DNA of 64,000 bases from Azadirachta indica (GCA_022749755.1 CM040446.1:922966-986965); one strand, 5' to 3'; positions 1 through 12,490 are shown, counted from the first letter of the stretch. The notes: generated by a model not told the origin, from the letters alone. A program made the numbers and translations.

Positions 1-59
1 AAAAAAAGTAATCGTTGAGACACAATAACGGTTAGTTTTGGATCATTATATACAGTGGC

Positions 60-654
60 ATGCAGTACAGTAACACTCCCAAAGCTCTACCAATATTTCA
101 CCAACCATTGCCCCGATTTGTTGAAGCAACCAGCAACCCTCCCATTTATCAAGCAAATCAAAAACTCCCAAACCTTCCTCAACTACTAGATCTAATTCAA
201 GCAAACCAAGTACTGCCAATTGATGCCATGCAAATCAATGGAGAAATGATGAAGTTCAAAAACAAATATTGTGGTTATGGTAGAAGAGCTGGGATATGAA
301 TTTCAGAATGTAAAAAAAAATCCCAATAAGTTGTATTTCTTTTGTTCACAAAATCCATCTTGTGGATATTTCAAATTTTGGAAGCCAACAAAGGAGGAAT
401 ATAATATTTACAAGTCAACAGGGAATGCAAGCAGCAGCCAAAACAAGCAAAGCTTTACCAACATTTCAAGGGATGAAGAAGTAGAGTCATCAAGCATAAA
501 ATATGGCACATGCAATGTTGGAAAGAAGGCAGTAAGTAGAATAGAAAAAAAAGCTATCCAAAGTGTTAGCAAACTAATAGTAATGATAATCTTGTTGTGT
601 ATTTCTGTTGTATTGCTATTAAGTATTGAGAAATGTAACAATGTAACAAGCTAA
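60..654 (+). pseudogene. GRF-type zinc finger protein, frameshifted
   Basis: Two overlapping reading frames together look like one short GRF zinc-finger protein. The first frame (60-299) ends in KYCGYGRRAGI, the usual start of a GRF finger. The finger then continues in another frame from about 290 with NPNKLYFFC and CGYFKFW, which are its second half and final cysteines. The C-terminus (about 590-630) has a hydrophobic stretch (LIVMIILLCISVVLLL) fitting a single membrane anchor, as in many small plant GRF proteins. GRF fingers (Zn-GRF) bind nucleic acid in other proteins; the role of these membrane-anchored plant forms is not known to me. The second frame has no ATG at a sensible place, so I read this as a pseudogene or as carrying a sequencing error at about 285-300. 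The first 60 residues are low in recognisable features. Confidence 0.5.
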
Positions 655-660
655 TTGAAG

Positions 661-1668
661 CTATGGAGAAATGAAATAAAAATATAAAATGCATTAAACC
701 AAAATATACAAATAAGTTGAACCAAAGTTAATGGTTACATTGTTTGATAGAGGAAGATGTAACTATTACACATAACAAAAGGTATTGTTTAACCAAATCA
801 CAACCCTTTATCAAAATAACAACCCTTTATGTGCATGCATTGTGTTCAATTTTCTCTAACGACAATAACAACCACTGAACACACTTTCCATGCACAGATG
901 ACTAGTGAATTAGTCATCCAACCAAAAAATACATAACACTAACCAAAAAGTGAAATGTTGTCCCAACGTGCAGTCCTTGAGTTACATCTCCATCAATAAC
1001 CATTACTGCATAATGAATACAACGTATATTCAACCAATTTTTAAAACCAAGTAATAAAGAAATATTGTGGAGTCATTTATGTCAATTTTGTACCTTGCCA
1101 AGAAATTTTGTAGGCAATTATTCTTGCCTACCACCTTCCACATTAGCTTGGCATTGAGTTTCTGATGATTGGAATCTTATTTTTCTTGTTTGAACACCTT
1201 GATTGTTGTTATTGATCTTGCTTTCAATCATAAAATTTGAATGTTGTGCCTTATCTTTTTTGCTTGCATGTATATAAAATAATGCATAATTATATGTTAG
1301 ATAATAATATTTAACTGAACATTTGATATAAAAAATAATTCTTTACCATGGCGAGGGGTTGGTCTTGATATAGAGACAGCACCAATTGTCGATACATTTT
1401 CTAATGCTTGTACAATAGTTATTTAGCCATAGATCAGTACATGTCCAAGAAAACTAAGTTAATTTTGTAAATAATTGATAGATGCTTGGTTTACTTAACT
1501 TTCTCAATAAACATCTTTTTCTATTATACCACTACAATACTCACTTCTTACTGAGTATTTCATGGATTCTTCTTATTTTTTATTTAACTCTCTCTTTCTA
1601 TTAAGCTTAGATCTGCCAACTTTTACACGTCTAATAGGAGATAATAGTTGAGGTAGGTTACTTTTGGG
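661..1668. other. intergenic, no gene seen
   Basis: AT-rich sequence with stop codons in all frames and no protein family that I recognise. It may hold the 3' flank of the GRF gene and short relics, but no terminal repeats are evident. Confidence 0.5.
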
Positions 1669-2334
1669 TAGAAGTGGGCACAAAACTCGAACTGAATCGG
1701 ACCGGACTGAACCGGACCCGAAACTGATAAGTTCGGTCTAGTTTTTAATATAATTCAATCCAGGTTCGGTGCTTAAATATAAAAATCCAGATTTTTTTTA
1801 TTTTTTTATTTTACAAGTCAAAACAACATCGTTTTGGTCTTTAAGGAAAAAAAAAAACAAAATATTACACTTTTTTTCTTCAATCTTTATTCCTTTTTTG
1901 TATTTGGTTCATTTTCTTTACTTTGAAAAGGAAAAACATCTTCATTCTTCGATTTTTCATTCTTCTAATAATCGATGGTCAACTTAGAGTTTCTCTTGAC
2001 TGTTGCCAATCATCTGTAATTGCAATTTGCATTAGCAATAACCCTTTATTACTTGCGATTCCATCTATGATTTCTTGCAAGGTTTGTCAAATGCATTGTT
2101 AATGTTTGTAATTTTTATTCTAATCATGTTTATTCTTTACATTTTTACTTTACTTAAGTCATTTTATGCTAAATCATTTTGTTAAAACACTAAAATCATG
2201 TGTTGCTTGTTTTGTGATTATTGCTATAGTAAAACCTACAACAATGGCAGATTATATAGTCTTTATTCAAAAAAACTATGAAAAATGAGTTAGTTATTAA
2301 ATGTCAAATGAGATTAAGAGACTGTTTTTGGACA

Positions 2335-2960
2335 AGAAAATTACCTAGAAACAGCAGCTATTTCAATTGTTCTGTGCAAAAAAAAAAAATGGTTGAGAAT
2401 AGCTGCTGTGTCTGGGCACTTTTCCTGCGTAGAATAGTTGCTGTTCTGGGTGTTTTCATGCCCAAAATAGCTGTTGTTCTGGGGCCGTTTTATTGCCCAA
2501 AAATAGTTGCTATTCTGAACGTTTTACTACCCAGAAACAGCTACTGTTCTTGACATTTTATTGACCTAAAACAGCTGCTATTTTGGACCATTTTCATGCT
2601 CGGAACAGCAGATCTTCTACTATTCTATGTCTTTTTTAAAAGCGTGCTAATCCCTATGTTGTGTAGAGCTTAGCATCTTCTATTTGCTGGGATAAAACTT
2701 TTTCCTCTATAAAGGCCTTATAGAGTAAACCCTCTACGAGCGGTCGTTTATCGTTGTAAAGTAGTCCTCACAAAGCTTTTCCAGAAATAGCTGCTGTTCT
2801 GGACATTTTATTGCCTAGAAACAGCATGCCCAGAACAATAGCTGTTCTGCGCCATTTTCATGCCTAGAACAACAGCTGTTCTGGGCGTTTTTCATGCCCA
2901 GAATAGCAGCTATTCTGGGCAATTTTATTGATCAAAAATAGCATTTGTTCTAGGCATCTA
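2335..2960. repeat. palindromic minisatellite, about 38-45 bp unit
   Basis: Imperfect repeats built from CTGTTCTGGGC, a short T-rich spacer (TTTTCAT or TTTTATT) and GCCCAGAATAGC. Each unit is a hairpin, and successive units share arms, so the array alternates two palindrome centres: the T-rich spacer and an AGCTGCT core. It is interrupted at about 2630-2775 by unrelated sequence. Units differ by many substitutions, so the array is old. There is no convincing coding potential even though one frame stays open from 2278 to 2553. Confidence 0.75.
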
Positions 2961-3104
2961 TTGTTAGTAATTTTCTTGTAAAAAATGGTAATTAATCTTG
3001 TAAAACATATTTTTTTATATTGTGATTTTTTTTTTTGTACTTATTGATTTTAATTTTTCTTTTGTTTTCTTTAGATAGACTTGATTTACAAAAGGTGTAA
3101 TACT

Positions 3105-3593
3105 GATGAGGATGATGAACCAAATTAAGAGCAATGGCCCGGTGGGGCAGCAAGTTTCTGCTGCTAATAGTGGCAGTTTAGTTTACATGGAGGAGTTTGA
3201 CGTGTCTGTGGCAAAACTAAACATTGTATGTTTTCTTGATGTCTTAGTAGCTTGCATATTGAATTGCTAGCATTATTGTTATCTGTTAACTAAAAGGATT
3301 TTAACTTTTATCTTATTTGTTTTTGAATTGATCTGTTTGTTTGTGTTTTGTGTAGGCGGTTATCTGGTTTCATCTTCATGAATATGCGAAAGCGTAATCA
3401 GTTTTAGAGCCTTTATACCAAAATATTGTGCTGATATATGAGGTATGGAAATTTTTGCATTAGACTTTTGTCTGGTTTTTAAATTATGTGCTAACTGCTT
3501 TTCTATTTATCTAATTTGCAAACAACTGCCCTTCAAATTTGTCTCTTGTTGCTCGATGTTGCACTATCTTGCCATGACGCATCCAGTTCGCCA
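3105..3593 (+). pseudogene. CNOT10 (CCR4-NOT subunit 10) gene fragment, three exons
   Basis: Three exon-like blocks with intron remnants match the N-terminal TPR region of plant CCR4-NOT transcription complex subunit 10. Block 1 (about 3105-3225) ends in EEFDVSVAKLNI before a GT donor. Block 2 (3356-3442) follows a TGTAG acceptor and gives AVIWFHLHEYAKA, then an in-frame TAA where family members have Leu, then SVLEPLYQNI. Block 3 (about 3521-3593) gives TTALQICLLLLDVALSCHDAS, here following a mutated acceptor (TTGCAA), and ends at GTAAGT. The introns were kept, so this is a genomic DNA copy and not a processed pseudogene. The stop and the lost acceptor mean it cannot make CNOT10. The rest of CNOT10 is absent; 3660-3790 may be a further captured exon that I do not recognise. 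It lies inside the hAT-like element, which suggests transposon capture. Confidence 0.8.
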
Positions 3594-5622
3594 GTAAGTA
3601 ATTATGATTGTGTAGTGAGTATTGCAATCTTTTAAAATTGTGTTCCCTGCATGCTTCCAGCTACATGGCCTTAGCGGTGATTCTGTATCAAGTAATAATG
3701 AGATGTCAACAGTATGCTTTGAACTTCATCTGGTAGAGAATTCAGGCGGCAATACCCTGAAAGTGACGTGAATTTGCATTGAGGAAATGATGCAACTTGG
3801 CAATTGAAAGCCTTTTGGAGGCTGCTTGTGTCTTTATCTTAGATCATTGGCAATTATACAATCAAAAGTAATTCGGAAAAAGCATTGTTATTTAATAGTC
3901 CATTTGAATTTTCTGTATTTTTCTAGTATCTTTAGTTATTAAAGCCTTTTATATTTATATCATTTGTGAAAGTTTGGGCAAATTTTCTGTTAATAACTTT
4001 ATTTATTTAATCAAAATGACTTTCTCCCTTGTGCTGCTTATGCTGTACAGCATTATGGTCAATTTTACTGTGAGGCTTTATTGCAGAGTGCATGACTACT
4101 TACTAGTAGTACTTCTTTGACTATCATTGAGTGTGAATGGTTACTTAACCTATGTGACTAGTCATCGTTGACTTTAATTGGTAATATGGGTGCATGTTTT
4201 CTGTACGGTCACAAAGAGAATGTGGCTCCTCCGTGTGCCCTGTTTTGCATTCGCTGTGAGACAAGAAATTACTCTGTGGTGCTGAAGATTGTTTTCACCT
4301 GGTCATATTCCCTCTGCATTAAGAAGGGCAGGAAGGGAATGTGAAATTGTGCCTTGTTTATAAGAACAAGAAGCAAAAATTCTATTCTGTTGGCTTTAAA
4401 AAGCACAACTGTGTACCTGTGTTGGCTTAGTGGCACAAAGAGCATGTAAAGCTGTTCAGTGTAACATTTTCTGTTGGGAGGATGAGCTTGATGTCATAAT
4501 TTTATCCTTCAGATGTTTCAAATATCAGTTTGTTGAACTTTCCATATTCTTGGTTGTGTTACTTGTCCAGTCCTGGATTCACTTCATTAGAGCTTCTAAA
4601 ATTCTGATCCTTACTGAGGATTTTGTGTTTGCCAGTGGCTCCTAGGTGAGAAAACTAGAGGGGATGTTATTAGTTATTGGCTCTTTGCCTTCTAATATTT
4701 GAATAGCATTAATGTGATATCAGGAAGTTAATACAGTTGCTAATATCTTCAGAAAATGTATTTGTCCATGTCCGTCCTGCTTCAACACATTAAAGGTCGC
4801 CCTTGAAGATGGAGGTTATAATTGGCTGTAAATTGTGTACAAACTGAATTTTATTTGGAAGAAGAGGTTGCTGAGACAATCAGTATCAGAGATAGATGGT
4901 GTTTTAATCAGAGTGAAAACTGTTTTTGTGATTAGAAGATGTTAACTTTTGTTTAGTCACTATAGTACCGAGTTTTGGTTGTATTCCTGGCATAGTCGTC
5001 ATAGGGAAGAAGTGAATGTTTTTTCTGTAGCATAATTCACTCAGCCCTTTTCACTAAACAGTAGTATTTTCACTGATTATTAACTTGGAGTTTACCAAGT
5101 ACAAGTGGGCAGTAAACATTCATTTAAAGAAAGAAGACAACTACAAAATCACAGGAATGAACGAACAAGGTGAGGCAAACTTAGTTGAGAAGAGATGTAA
5201 AAGTAAAGGGAGGGGGTAAACTTGAGATAATAAAGGAGAAGACGGAGAATTAAGGGGAGCCGAGATGTTATACTTAAAATTTGTATCTTCTTACATGAAT
5301 ATTATATTCTAACGGATATGTTCGAGTCCTAATAAAAAATAATAAATTTTTAAAAATTTTAAATTCATAATTATATTTAAAAATGATTTCGTTTTGGAAG
5401 TTTGAAAAAAATAATAATTTAAAAATAAAAAAGCTAAAAAAAAAAAAATTGGATCAGATTGAAACCCATAAGTTCGATTCAATTTTAAAATCTTCAACCT
5501 CATTTTGATCCGATTTTCATATTAATTTAATCTAATTGTGATTTTACAATTTGAACCCAAATTTTTTGGTCTAGGTCGATTTTATCGAAATCCGAATTGA
5601 ACCAAACCTTGCCCATCTCTAA

Positions 5623-7440
5623 TATCATTCTTTAATTTTGGCTAATTAATTATAGTTGAGTTATGGAATTTTATGCAGTAGCAGAATTGATGGGCCTTCA
5701 GAAACAGGAACTAGTCAAAATCTTATTCTTACATCTTAATTTCGCTTTGATTCTACATGTATTATGTCATAATAAATTAAACTGGTCTCAATAAATGAAA
5801 CTTGAGTGAATTATATAGTTGTTGTAATGTTATATGCTATTGTACATATTATATTTTTATTTCGTACATGCTAGAACTCAATTCAATAAATATATTTAAT
5901 TAATTTAGAACGTTTAGAACTAGCACTTATAATAAATTAAGGTCAAGTAAATATAATTCAAAATATCTTCAACATTATAATGAATTATATATCATATGAC
6001 CTTCACTTAATACACAAAATATTATACCCAATATGGCTGTATATAAAACAATCATAAGTCATTAGGGTCACATTAGTATTATTTAATAAATTATCAGGGT
6101 CAATAAGACTTTTTCAGAAAAATTAGGTACAATTCGTAAATATCTAGGGATCATATCAAAAGGCATGATTAATCAATAAATATGACCTCAATGATATTTT
6201 ACTATTGGACTCAAATGATATTAATCATTTTGTTCCATTTTGATATACCGACTCTTATGATTCATAACGACTCAGCAAAATTATACCGTTTGAAACAAAG
6301 ATCATATATCCACGTATGTTAGTTGCCTTAGAATTCATAAAACAATATACATTCATTATAGTTATTAAATTCAAGAATGCAACTTGCATTTAAATATTTA
6401 TAATGTTATAGTCGTGTGCCTAATGGTTCACAATATAAATATACTTGTTAAACTGTATCCTCCTTTTTTTATTCCAAATAAAGTTTTAGGCAAAAAACAT
6501 ATACTTTACTCCGTCACATACAAATAAATCTCATATTTATTGTCTACCAATTTCGTCAAAACAAAACTGGTTATATTTGCAAAAATATTTGTTTTCATCC
6601 TTCGAATCTGAATATTTACAAAATTTCTTGTCTGATCGATGAAACAACTCATATTTCAATCGAGATTATGTTGGTATTTTGGCAGTAGTGAAAATTGTGT
6701 TTCATTTTTTCGGTTGTTATGGCATTGTTTAGCATTCTAAGCCTCAATCTCAATGGACGGCAAAATTATCATACAAGTGCCTCTTAAACTCGCACTCTAC
6801 ATGTTTGTTAAAAGACTCAAAGAATTAACGTATAATTAACCAAATTTCATGCTCTAAGAAATCAAACATGCAGAAGAGACAACACATTTTGGATGCCCAA
6901 TAATTGCATAATTTCTTGCAGGTCTCTCTAGATTAACAAATATGTTTCCATCCTGAGCCACTTCCTAGTTTTGTAGTATATCATCATCACAAAAAAAAAT
7001 TTCCTTCAGAATGTTGGAGATTTTTTAGTATAAAATTAATGATGTAACAAATAACACAAGATATTTATAGGCAAGGCATGTATAAATGCATTGTCCTTAA
7101 CGAAATTTCTACCTCTCTAGGACGATGTCCTGGTGCAAATAGGCTTTCATGACAGTATTCCCTCCCAAATACAATGGATGTTAGGTCTATAAAGGTGCAC
7201 TCATAAGTATATAACGTTTGAACAACACTAAAATTAAATATCATTTTCTAATAATATTTGTAAGTGATGGGAGATCAAAAAAATGTAGAAAAGACATTTT
7301 TCTTATATATATTCTTTGAATATATCTCTATATATCAATGGCAAAAATATAACCTCTATTTATAAAGATACATGTACCCTTTCATTTGAGACATGTCTCC
7401 TTATAATACCATTTTATTTATAACTTGCATACACTACCAA
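5623..7440. other. intergenic, AT-rich; start shares homology with 30.7-30.95 kb
   Basis: No gene is recognisable. The stretch 5627-5830 (CTTTAATTTTGG through GAATTATATAGTTGTTGTAAT) is clearly alignable to 30748-30950, downstream of a broken member of the small charged protein family. The remainder looks like ordinary AT-rich intergenic DNA with many stop codons. Confidence 0.5.
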
Positions 7441-8099
7441 ATTTATTTTAAAATATTTGTATATTTAAAAAATATACAACAAATTTAAAAATACTTCAAA
7501 AAGTTCTAATTTATTGAATACTAACAATTATACTCTTATATAATAATCATTATTCTACAAAAAAAAATCATTAGGCCTCTAAATTTGGTAACATATAATA
7601 TATTTATCTAAAATACATTAATTAATGAAATAGATAATAGTATTATCTTAATAATAGATTGAGATGAAATAATTTGTATTTGTAATTATTTTGTAATGAT
7701 ACACAATAATTTTAAATGTGCATTTTTTCAAAAATTACAATACAATTTTCATTACGTAATTAAATTAAAAACAAGTAAATCATAAACCAATATTAATTAT
7801 TTTAGCATTATTGTAGAATATATGTCAACGTACCTTTGAAGAATTCTTCAATTCTAGAAGGAAAAATTAATTAAATATTAATAATAATGAACTGAAAAAT
7901 AGCTAGCGATATAAATTAATCTCTTTCGGAGCTTCCGCAAGAGATTTACTGCTTCTTATTTTAATAGAAAACATCTAATTTATTCCTTTGTATGTTAGTT
8001 TATTTGTTGAGGAAACTTGTAAATGTATTCTTACATTAATTCTCATAGAAATTAACTTGAAAGCATGCAAAAATTAATTTGATTTCCAAAAGTTATAAT

Positions 8100-8185
8100 A
8101 TTATTTTAATATATTCGATGCTTTCTTTTACTTTTAATTGTTTGATGAGTAAAATGGTTGAAAGAGTTGTTGATTTATAGTAGGA
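8100..8185 (-). pseudogene. scar of a deleted prolamin-like gene
   Basis: The 3' flank found next to the other copies (GAGGAAACTTGTAAATGTATTC, then AAAGCATGCAAAAATTAATT) runs directly into the 5' flank (CTTTTAATTGTTTGATGA, then AATGGTTGAAAG and TTTATAGTAGGAGAAATGG). The coding sequence and both UTR cores are absent, with the join near 8110-8125. The flanks are those of the intact genes at 16.7 and 20.3 kb, so a whole gene was cleanly lost. Confidence 0.65.
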
Positions 8186-10515
8186 GAAATGGCATTTATT
8201 TGTAGGATTTTACAACGTATATATATGCTAAATTTAATTTGATGTAATAAAACTTCTAATTATTTATGAAACTTGTGTTTAATTTAATATATAATGCGCT
8301 TGACATTAAGAATTGAGTTAGTTACTAAAATAAAGAGTTGAAACACATTAAATTTCATACCTTTTTTTTTTCAATCTTTTAACATGTTTGTCAAAATTTT
8401 TAAATATCTTTATTGAGATATAAAATTATATTTTACTTTGTATGAACATAAGATAAATAATTTTTTGTATTGCTATTTCGCACTTAAATAAGAGTCAATT
8501 TTAGATCAATTACCCGATTGATTCCTAAGTTTTGATTTTATTGAATTTTTATGAGAAATAAGCTATTCAATTTAAGTTTAATAATAATAGCTCCTTACTT
8601 TTTTTAAAAAAATTATTAAATCTCTCACATAAAGAGTTTTATAACCAAAAATAATAAGAGAGTCTCAAATTTTATGCAACGCCATGCTCCAACTCATGCC
8701 TCTTGGTTGAGTGGCATAAAAATAATGTTTTGAAAATACTCTTTTTAAAAATAAAAAACAAGTTCAATAGTTTTGCTTAAAATTAATTTCATAAGTAATT
8801 CAATACTTTATTCGATAATATTTGATACAATAGTTTGTGTATAATCGATTTTTAAGTTGTATTTATAAAGAGTGATTCTATTTATATTCTAAAATTTGCC
8901 CTAAACACTCATATTTTAATAAAAAATTTTATTACAAAAAATAAATATTATATAATTTACTATTAAGGGTACAACTTAACCTATGGGAATTTACAGTTCA
9001 AACTCATATTAAGTATAATTGCCTATCTTAAAACAAAATAATTTCTCTTTAATATCAAAATTAATTTATCATAATTTTTTTATAAATCATTGATATAAGG
9101 AAAATAAAATCAACATTTAGGAAGATTCAAATGACAACTTTTTTTAAGAAAATTATATATAACATAAAATATGGGAAAATTTCTCAATTACTAAAATTTC
9201 TAATAAATTTGAAATTTTATTTTAGAAAATAAAAATGTACTTAGGTGTGATGAATTTTTTTATACGTGTATGTAAAAAAATTAAGATACATAATTAAAAC
9301 AGTTTAATTAAGGACTATCAGGGTCCTTAAAGGCTTATAGAATAAATTTTGATTTTTAAATACTTTTAAGGGTCTACAAGTAAAAAGAGTATTTAGAGCA
9401 GATTTTGGTGTGCAAATAGGTCCACCCCAAATTCTAATATAAATAACCAGTCCATTTTAATTACTTTCTAACATTTTAAAAATAAACATATATATAGTCC
9501 TTGATTCTCAACTTTTTAATTTGTTACATATACTCAATATTCTCGTCTCAAAATTTATATCTTTACCCTTTTTCATTGATTTTTTCCTCTTTAATGTGCG
9601 CCTAACTTTTGAAGTTATTTTACAAATGGTTAATAATTCATCCGATTTGTCCAATATAAAATCCAGAATCCAACATAATATGTTCATATACTGATTTCAT
9701 AAGTTTTCAAGAATCTTTGCAGGATTTTAAGGAAGAATAATATTGGCAAATACTAATAATAATAAAGTGGAAAAGATAGATATAAATTAATGGCTTCGAT
9801 GATTTCCACACAGATCTGTTGCTTCCGATTTTGCATTATGATACTAATTAATTAATAAAAAATTCTATGGGCCATTATTAACAGAAAATATGTAATTAAA
9901 ATTTTTCTAATAATTTATTAGTTTCATTGTGTAAAAGTACGTGCAAAGAAAATTTTAGTTCATGTGTCCATTTTTGAAGTAAATATTTAAAACACTTAAA
10001 GAGATCGAAATTTTTTCTGAAAAGAAAAAAATCTTACAAAATCAATTTCTTCTAATACTATAAAACATAATAAATGGTATTCTTTTCTAAATCAATATAT
10101 ATGTTGCTAGCAAGAAGTTTTAATATATATTATAGATTTGAACTCTCTAAATTAGCTCGTAGTTGCTTGGTTTATGGATTATGTTTTTGAAGATAGTACA
10201 CTCTTATAATAAGAGTATGATAAAAACTTTTCACTCTAGTATATATTTTACAGTGAACATTCAATAAATTAGCTATATATATTAAACTAGGTATTTTGAT
10301 TGATTTGGTTCTATTCCTTAATTATTGCTTAATTATTTTAATTATATTACTTTTAATGAGGATGTCAACACATGGAATTGGTTTTGCAAGAAGAAATTAA
10401 TACTAGAGATTGAGTCATCTAGTAATTATTCTCAATCCCATCTCCATTGATTGGAAATTTTATTGATATTACATTATATTTAACATTTTTTCTAAAATTG
10501 AAAACAAAATTTTAA

Positions 10516-10924
10516 TTAGCACATACAGTGACAAACATGTTTATTACCATCCTTTTTGCAGAGTGCTCCTTTGCATTCAGTGTTACAAAATTTCCAGCAT
10601 TTACCCGTATTAGGAGCATCATCCTTACCCGGCTGACAGTGTCCCTGATTCAGATGGTTTCTACAACATTTTGAACCATTCACTTCTTTGTAACCTAAAT
10701 GTGTACCCAAATTTTAAGAAAGAAAATTAATCATAGTTCATACAAACTAATTAATTAGTTTTATCAATCAACCATTAATTAGAAACAAAAAGATGTACAC
10801 ACATATATTTTGAAATATTAGACGAAAAGAAATTAAGTGAGAAAAATGAGAATAAAACAAACATACTGATGCTTAGCAAAAGGACTGCAACAAGAACTAT
10901 TGAGAAAATTTTGATTTGAGCCAT
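10516..10924 (-). CDS. defensin-like (DEFL) secreted cysteine-rich peptide 1
   Basis: Two exons: 10867-10924 (signal peptide, MAQIKIFSIVLVAVLLLSI) and 10516-10694, joined by a 172-bp GT-AG intron after the first base of a codon; 78 aa in all. The mature peptide has ten cysteines in the plant DEFL order: KCC, GHC, GKCWKFC, NTEC, GALC and the terminal CHCMC. Such peptides are secreted and held by disulfides; relatives act as antimicrobials or as pollen-pistil signals, and which applies here is unknown. The split signal-peptide exon is the classic DEFL gene structure. The paralogue at 24649-25035 has Cys where this copy has Tyr (YKEVNG versus CKEVNG) just after the signal peptide. An ATG within the intron-derived sequence would give a spurious 64-aa frame; the splice junctions agree in both paralogues, so I prefer the spliced form. 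Confidence 0.85.
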
Positions 10925-11000
10925 GTCGTGTGAACTGATAATTGCAAAGGGCTTGCTCGTTATTCAATACTTTTCTGTGAACATAACACATCCCTGTGCA

Positions 11001-11010
11001 CTATTTATAG
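11001..11010 (-). promoter_or_regulatory. TATA box of DEFL gene 1
   Basis: CTATAAATAG on the minus strand, about 77 bp upstream of the DEFL 1 ATG. The same box in the same context (ending CTAGTACTATAAATAGT) occurs upstream of DEFL 2 (25111-25120) and at the orphan promoter near 15440. Confidence 0.7.
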
Positions 11011-11420
11011 TACTAGTTTGTAATGCAATAATGTAATATTAACTGCTTTGTGTGTAAAATAAGAAGGGATTAGTTAGATCAAACCAAAAAATTCTAAAAT
11101 CTTTGTATTTATCTTAACAATCATATTTTCCTTTTTCTTTCTCCCTTATTTAACTCCCTTTTTGTGTATGAAAGAATTTCACATTATATATGCACTAACT
11201 TTCAGTGATGTGGTCCTTAATTATTACTATTATGTCTTACTTATATAGAATTTTTACAGTATGAAATCCCTTTCTTATCATATAGTGCCTATATGCAATC
11301 ATTAAACATTCATTCATAGCTTTGAAGAGTACTAATGATGATAGATTAGCAACAAAAGTGATCATATGTATTATTCTAATTTAATTGACAATATTATATT
11401 ATATATTGCTTGCTCTATGT

Positions 11421-12449
11421 AACGGTGTTCAATGGATTGGATTGGGTGAATTTGACTAAATTCAAATCTGATCTATCACTTGGTGGATTGGCATTTTTTT
11501 AATCCAACCTGATCCACCGTATGTTAGAATCAAACTCGACCTAATTTGTTAAAAAAATTTTCAAATTTGATCCGATCAAACTCAATCTAAATAAACTAAA
11601 AGTATTTAATTTTAATGTTAATTATATTTTATTAATGAAGATAATCAAGAAAATAGTATATTTTATTTAAACTTCCACACAAATATACTCATTCAAAATA
11701 AATATATAAATAATTATAATTGAGTTCTTTTTAATAAATAAATTGTACTGTTTAAAATTACATTAAAAATAAAAAAGTCACAAAAAATAATCACGGTTAT
11801 TCTACAAAACCATACGATTAAAAGTAATAACTTTTTACACAATATTGTTATCAAATTTTGTTTTAATAAAAAAAATAAGTATATCATAAATAAATAATAT
11901 TGATCATTTGAAAAACAAATTAAAAAATAAAATTGAGAAGGAGAAAAGGAAAGAATAAAGGAAAAAAGTTCCAAATGTACATATATGTGCTATATTTTTA
12001 TTATGTTTAGTGGTGGCCAATGAGTCGCGTATGAAAATTAAGCCTATATGTGCTCATATTTCAGACTGGCGCAAGCACATACAATAATTGTGTTAGGTTG
12101 CTCAAGATCTACTTTCCAAAAAGGGAGTCCAATATGACCCATAAACTCCACGAGCCAACCCAATAATTAATAATATTTCTAAATTATATAAAATTTTACT
12201 ATTATTAAATGAAATGGTAAAATTAATAGTATAAATTAAAGAATATAGAAAATATTTTATTTAATTATTATTTTTTAGTTAATTGGATTGGATTCTAATG
12301 GATTAAAAATGTGAATCTAAAATCTAATCCATTGTGAATGAATTTTAGATGTTTTTAATCCTAACCGATCCACTAATCCACCTAATCATCTAAAAACAGA
12401 TCGAATTTAACAGATTGATTAGATCAGATTAGATTTTAAACACCCTTAG
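11421..12449. mobile_element. hAT-type MITE or degenerate non-autonomous hAT, about 1.03 kb
   Basis: The left end reads ACGGTGTTCAATGGATTGG and the right end, on the opposite strand, CTAAGGGTGTTTAAAATC. The subterminal regions are full of GGATTGGATT/AATCCAATCC and GATCAGATTAGATT motifs, which is typical of plant hAT non-autonomous elements. The paralogous site in unit 4 (about 25525-25540, TTCCATGTACATCAGATA) lacks the insertion, so the element is confirmed by an empty site. The flanks TCTATGTA and TTTACGTG are a decayed likely 8-bp target duplication (5 of 8). There is no transposase. Confidence 0.7.
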
Positions 12450-12490
12450 TTTACGTGCATAAGATATATAAGTAAGAAAAGTACTAAAGG

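Larger units (their letters stand above)
1669..5622 (+). mobile_element. hAT-like non-autonomous DNA transposon carrying host gene pieces
   Basis: The left edge reads TAGAAGTGGGCA and the right edge, on the other strand, TAGAGATGGGCA: a 12-base terminal inverted repeat with two mismatches, of the TAGNNNTGGGCA type common in plant hAT elements. Both subterminal regions are rich in GGTTCGG/CGGATT-like motifs, also typical. I see no transposase. Inside are a palindromic minisatellite (about 2335-2960), CNOT10-derived exons (about 3105-3593) and a less AT-rich, gene-like stretch (4190-4650) that I cannot identify. I could not find a clean 8-bp target duplication: the flanks are CTTTTGGG and ATATCATT. 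The edges are therefore inferred from the inverted repeats only, and the block could be a composite. The right flank (from 5627) resembles 30748-30950. Confidence 0.5.

Noticed and set aside
2278..2553. 91-codon open frame in the hAT-like element
   Set aside because: It lies on the palindromic minisatellite and its repeated peptide simply reflects the DNA repeat.
4430..4645. 71-codon open frame with a hydrophobic segment
   Set aside because: Inside the element in a gene-like but unrecognised stretch; no family match and no start context. Could be a captured fragment but is not supported as a gene.
1669..5622. 8-bp target duplication for the hAT-like element
   Set aside because: CTTTTGGG on the left and ATATCATT on the right do not match at any small shift, so none is claimed.
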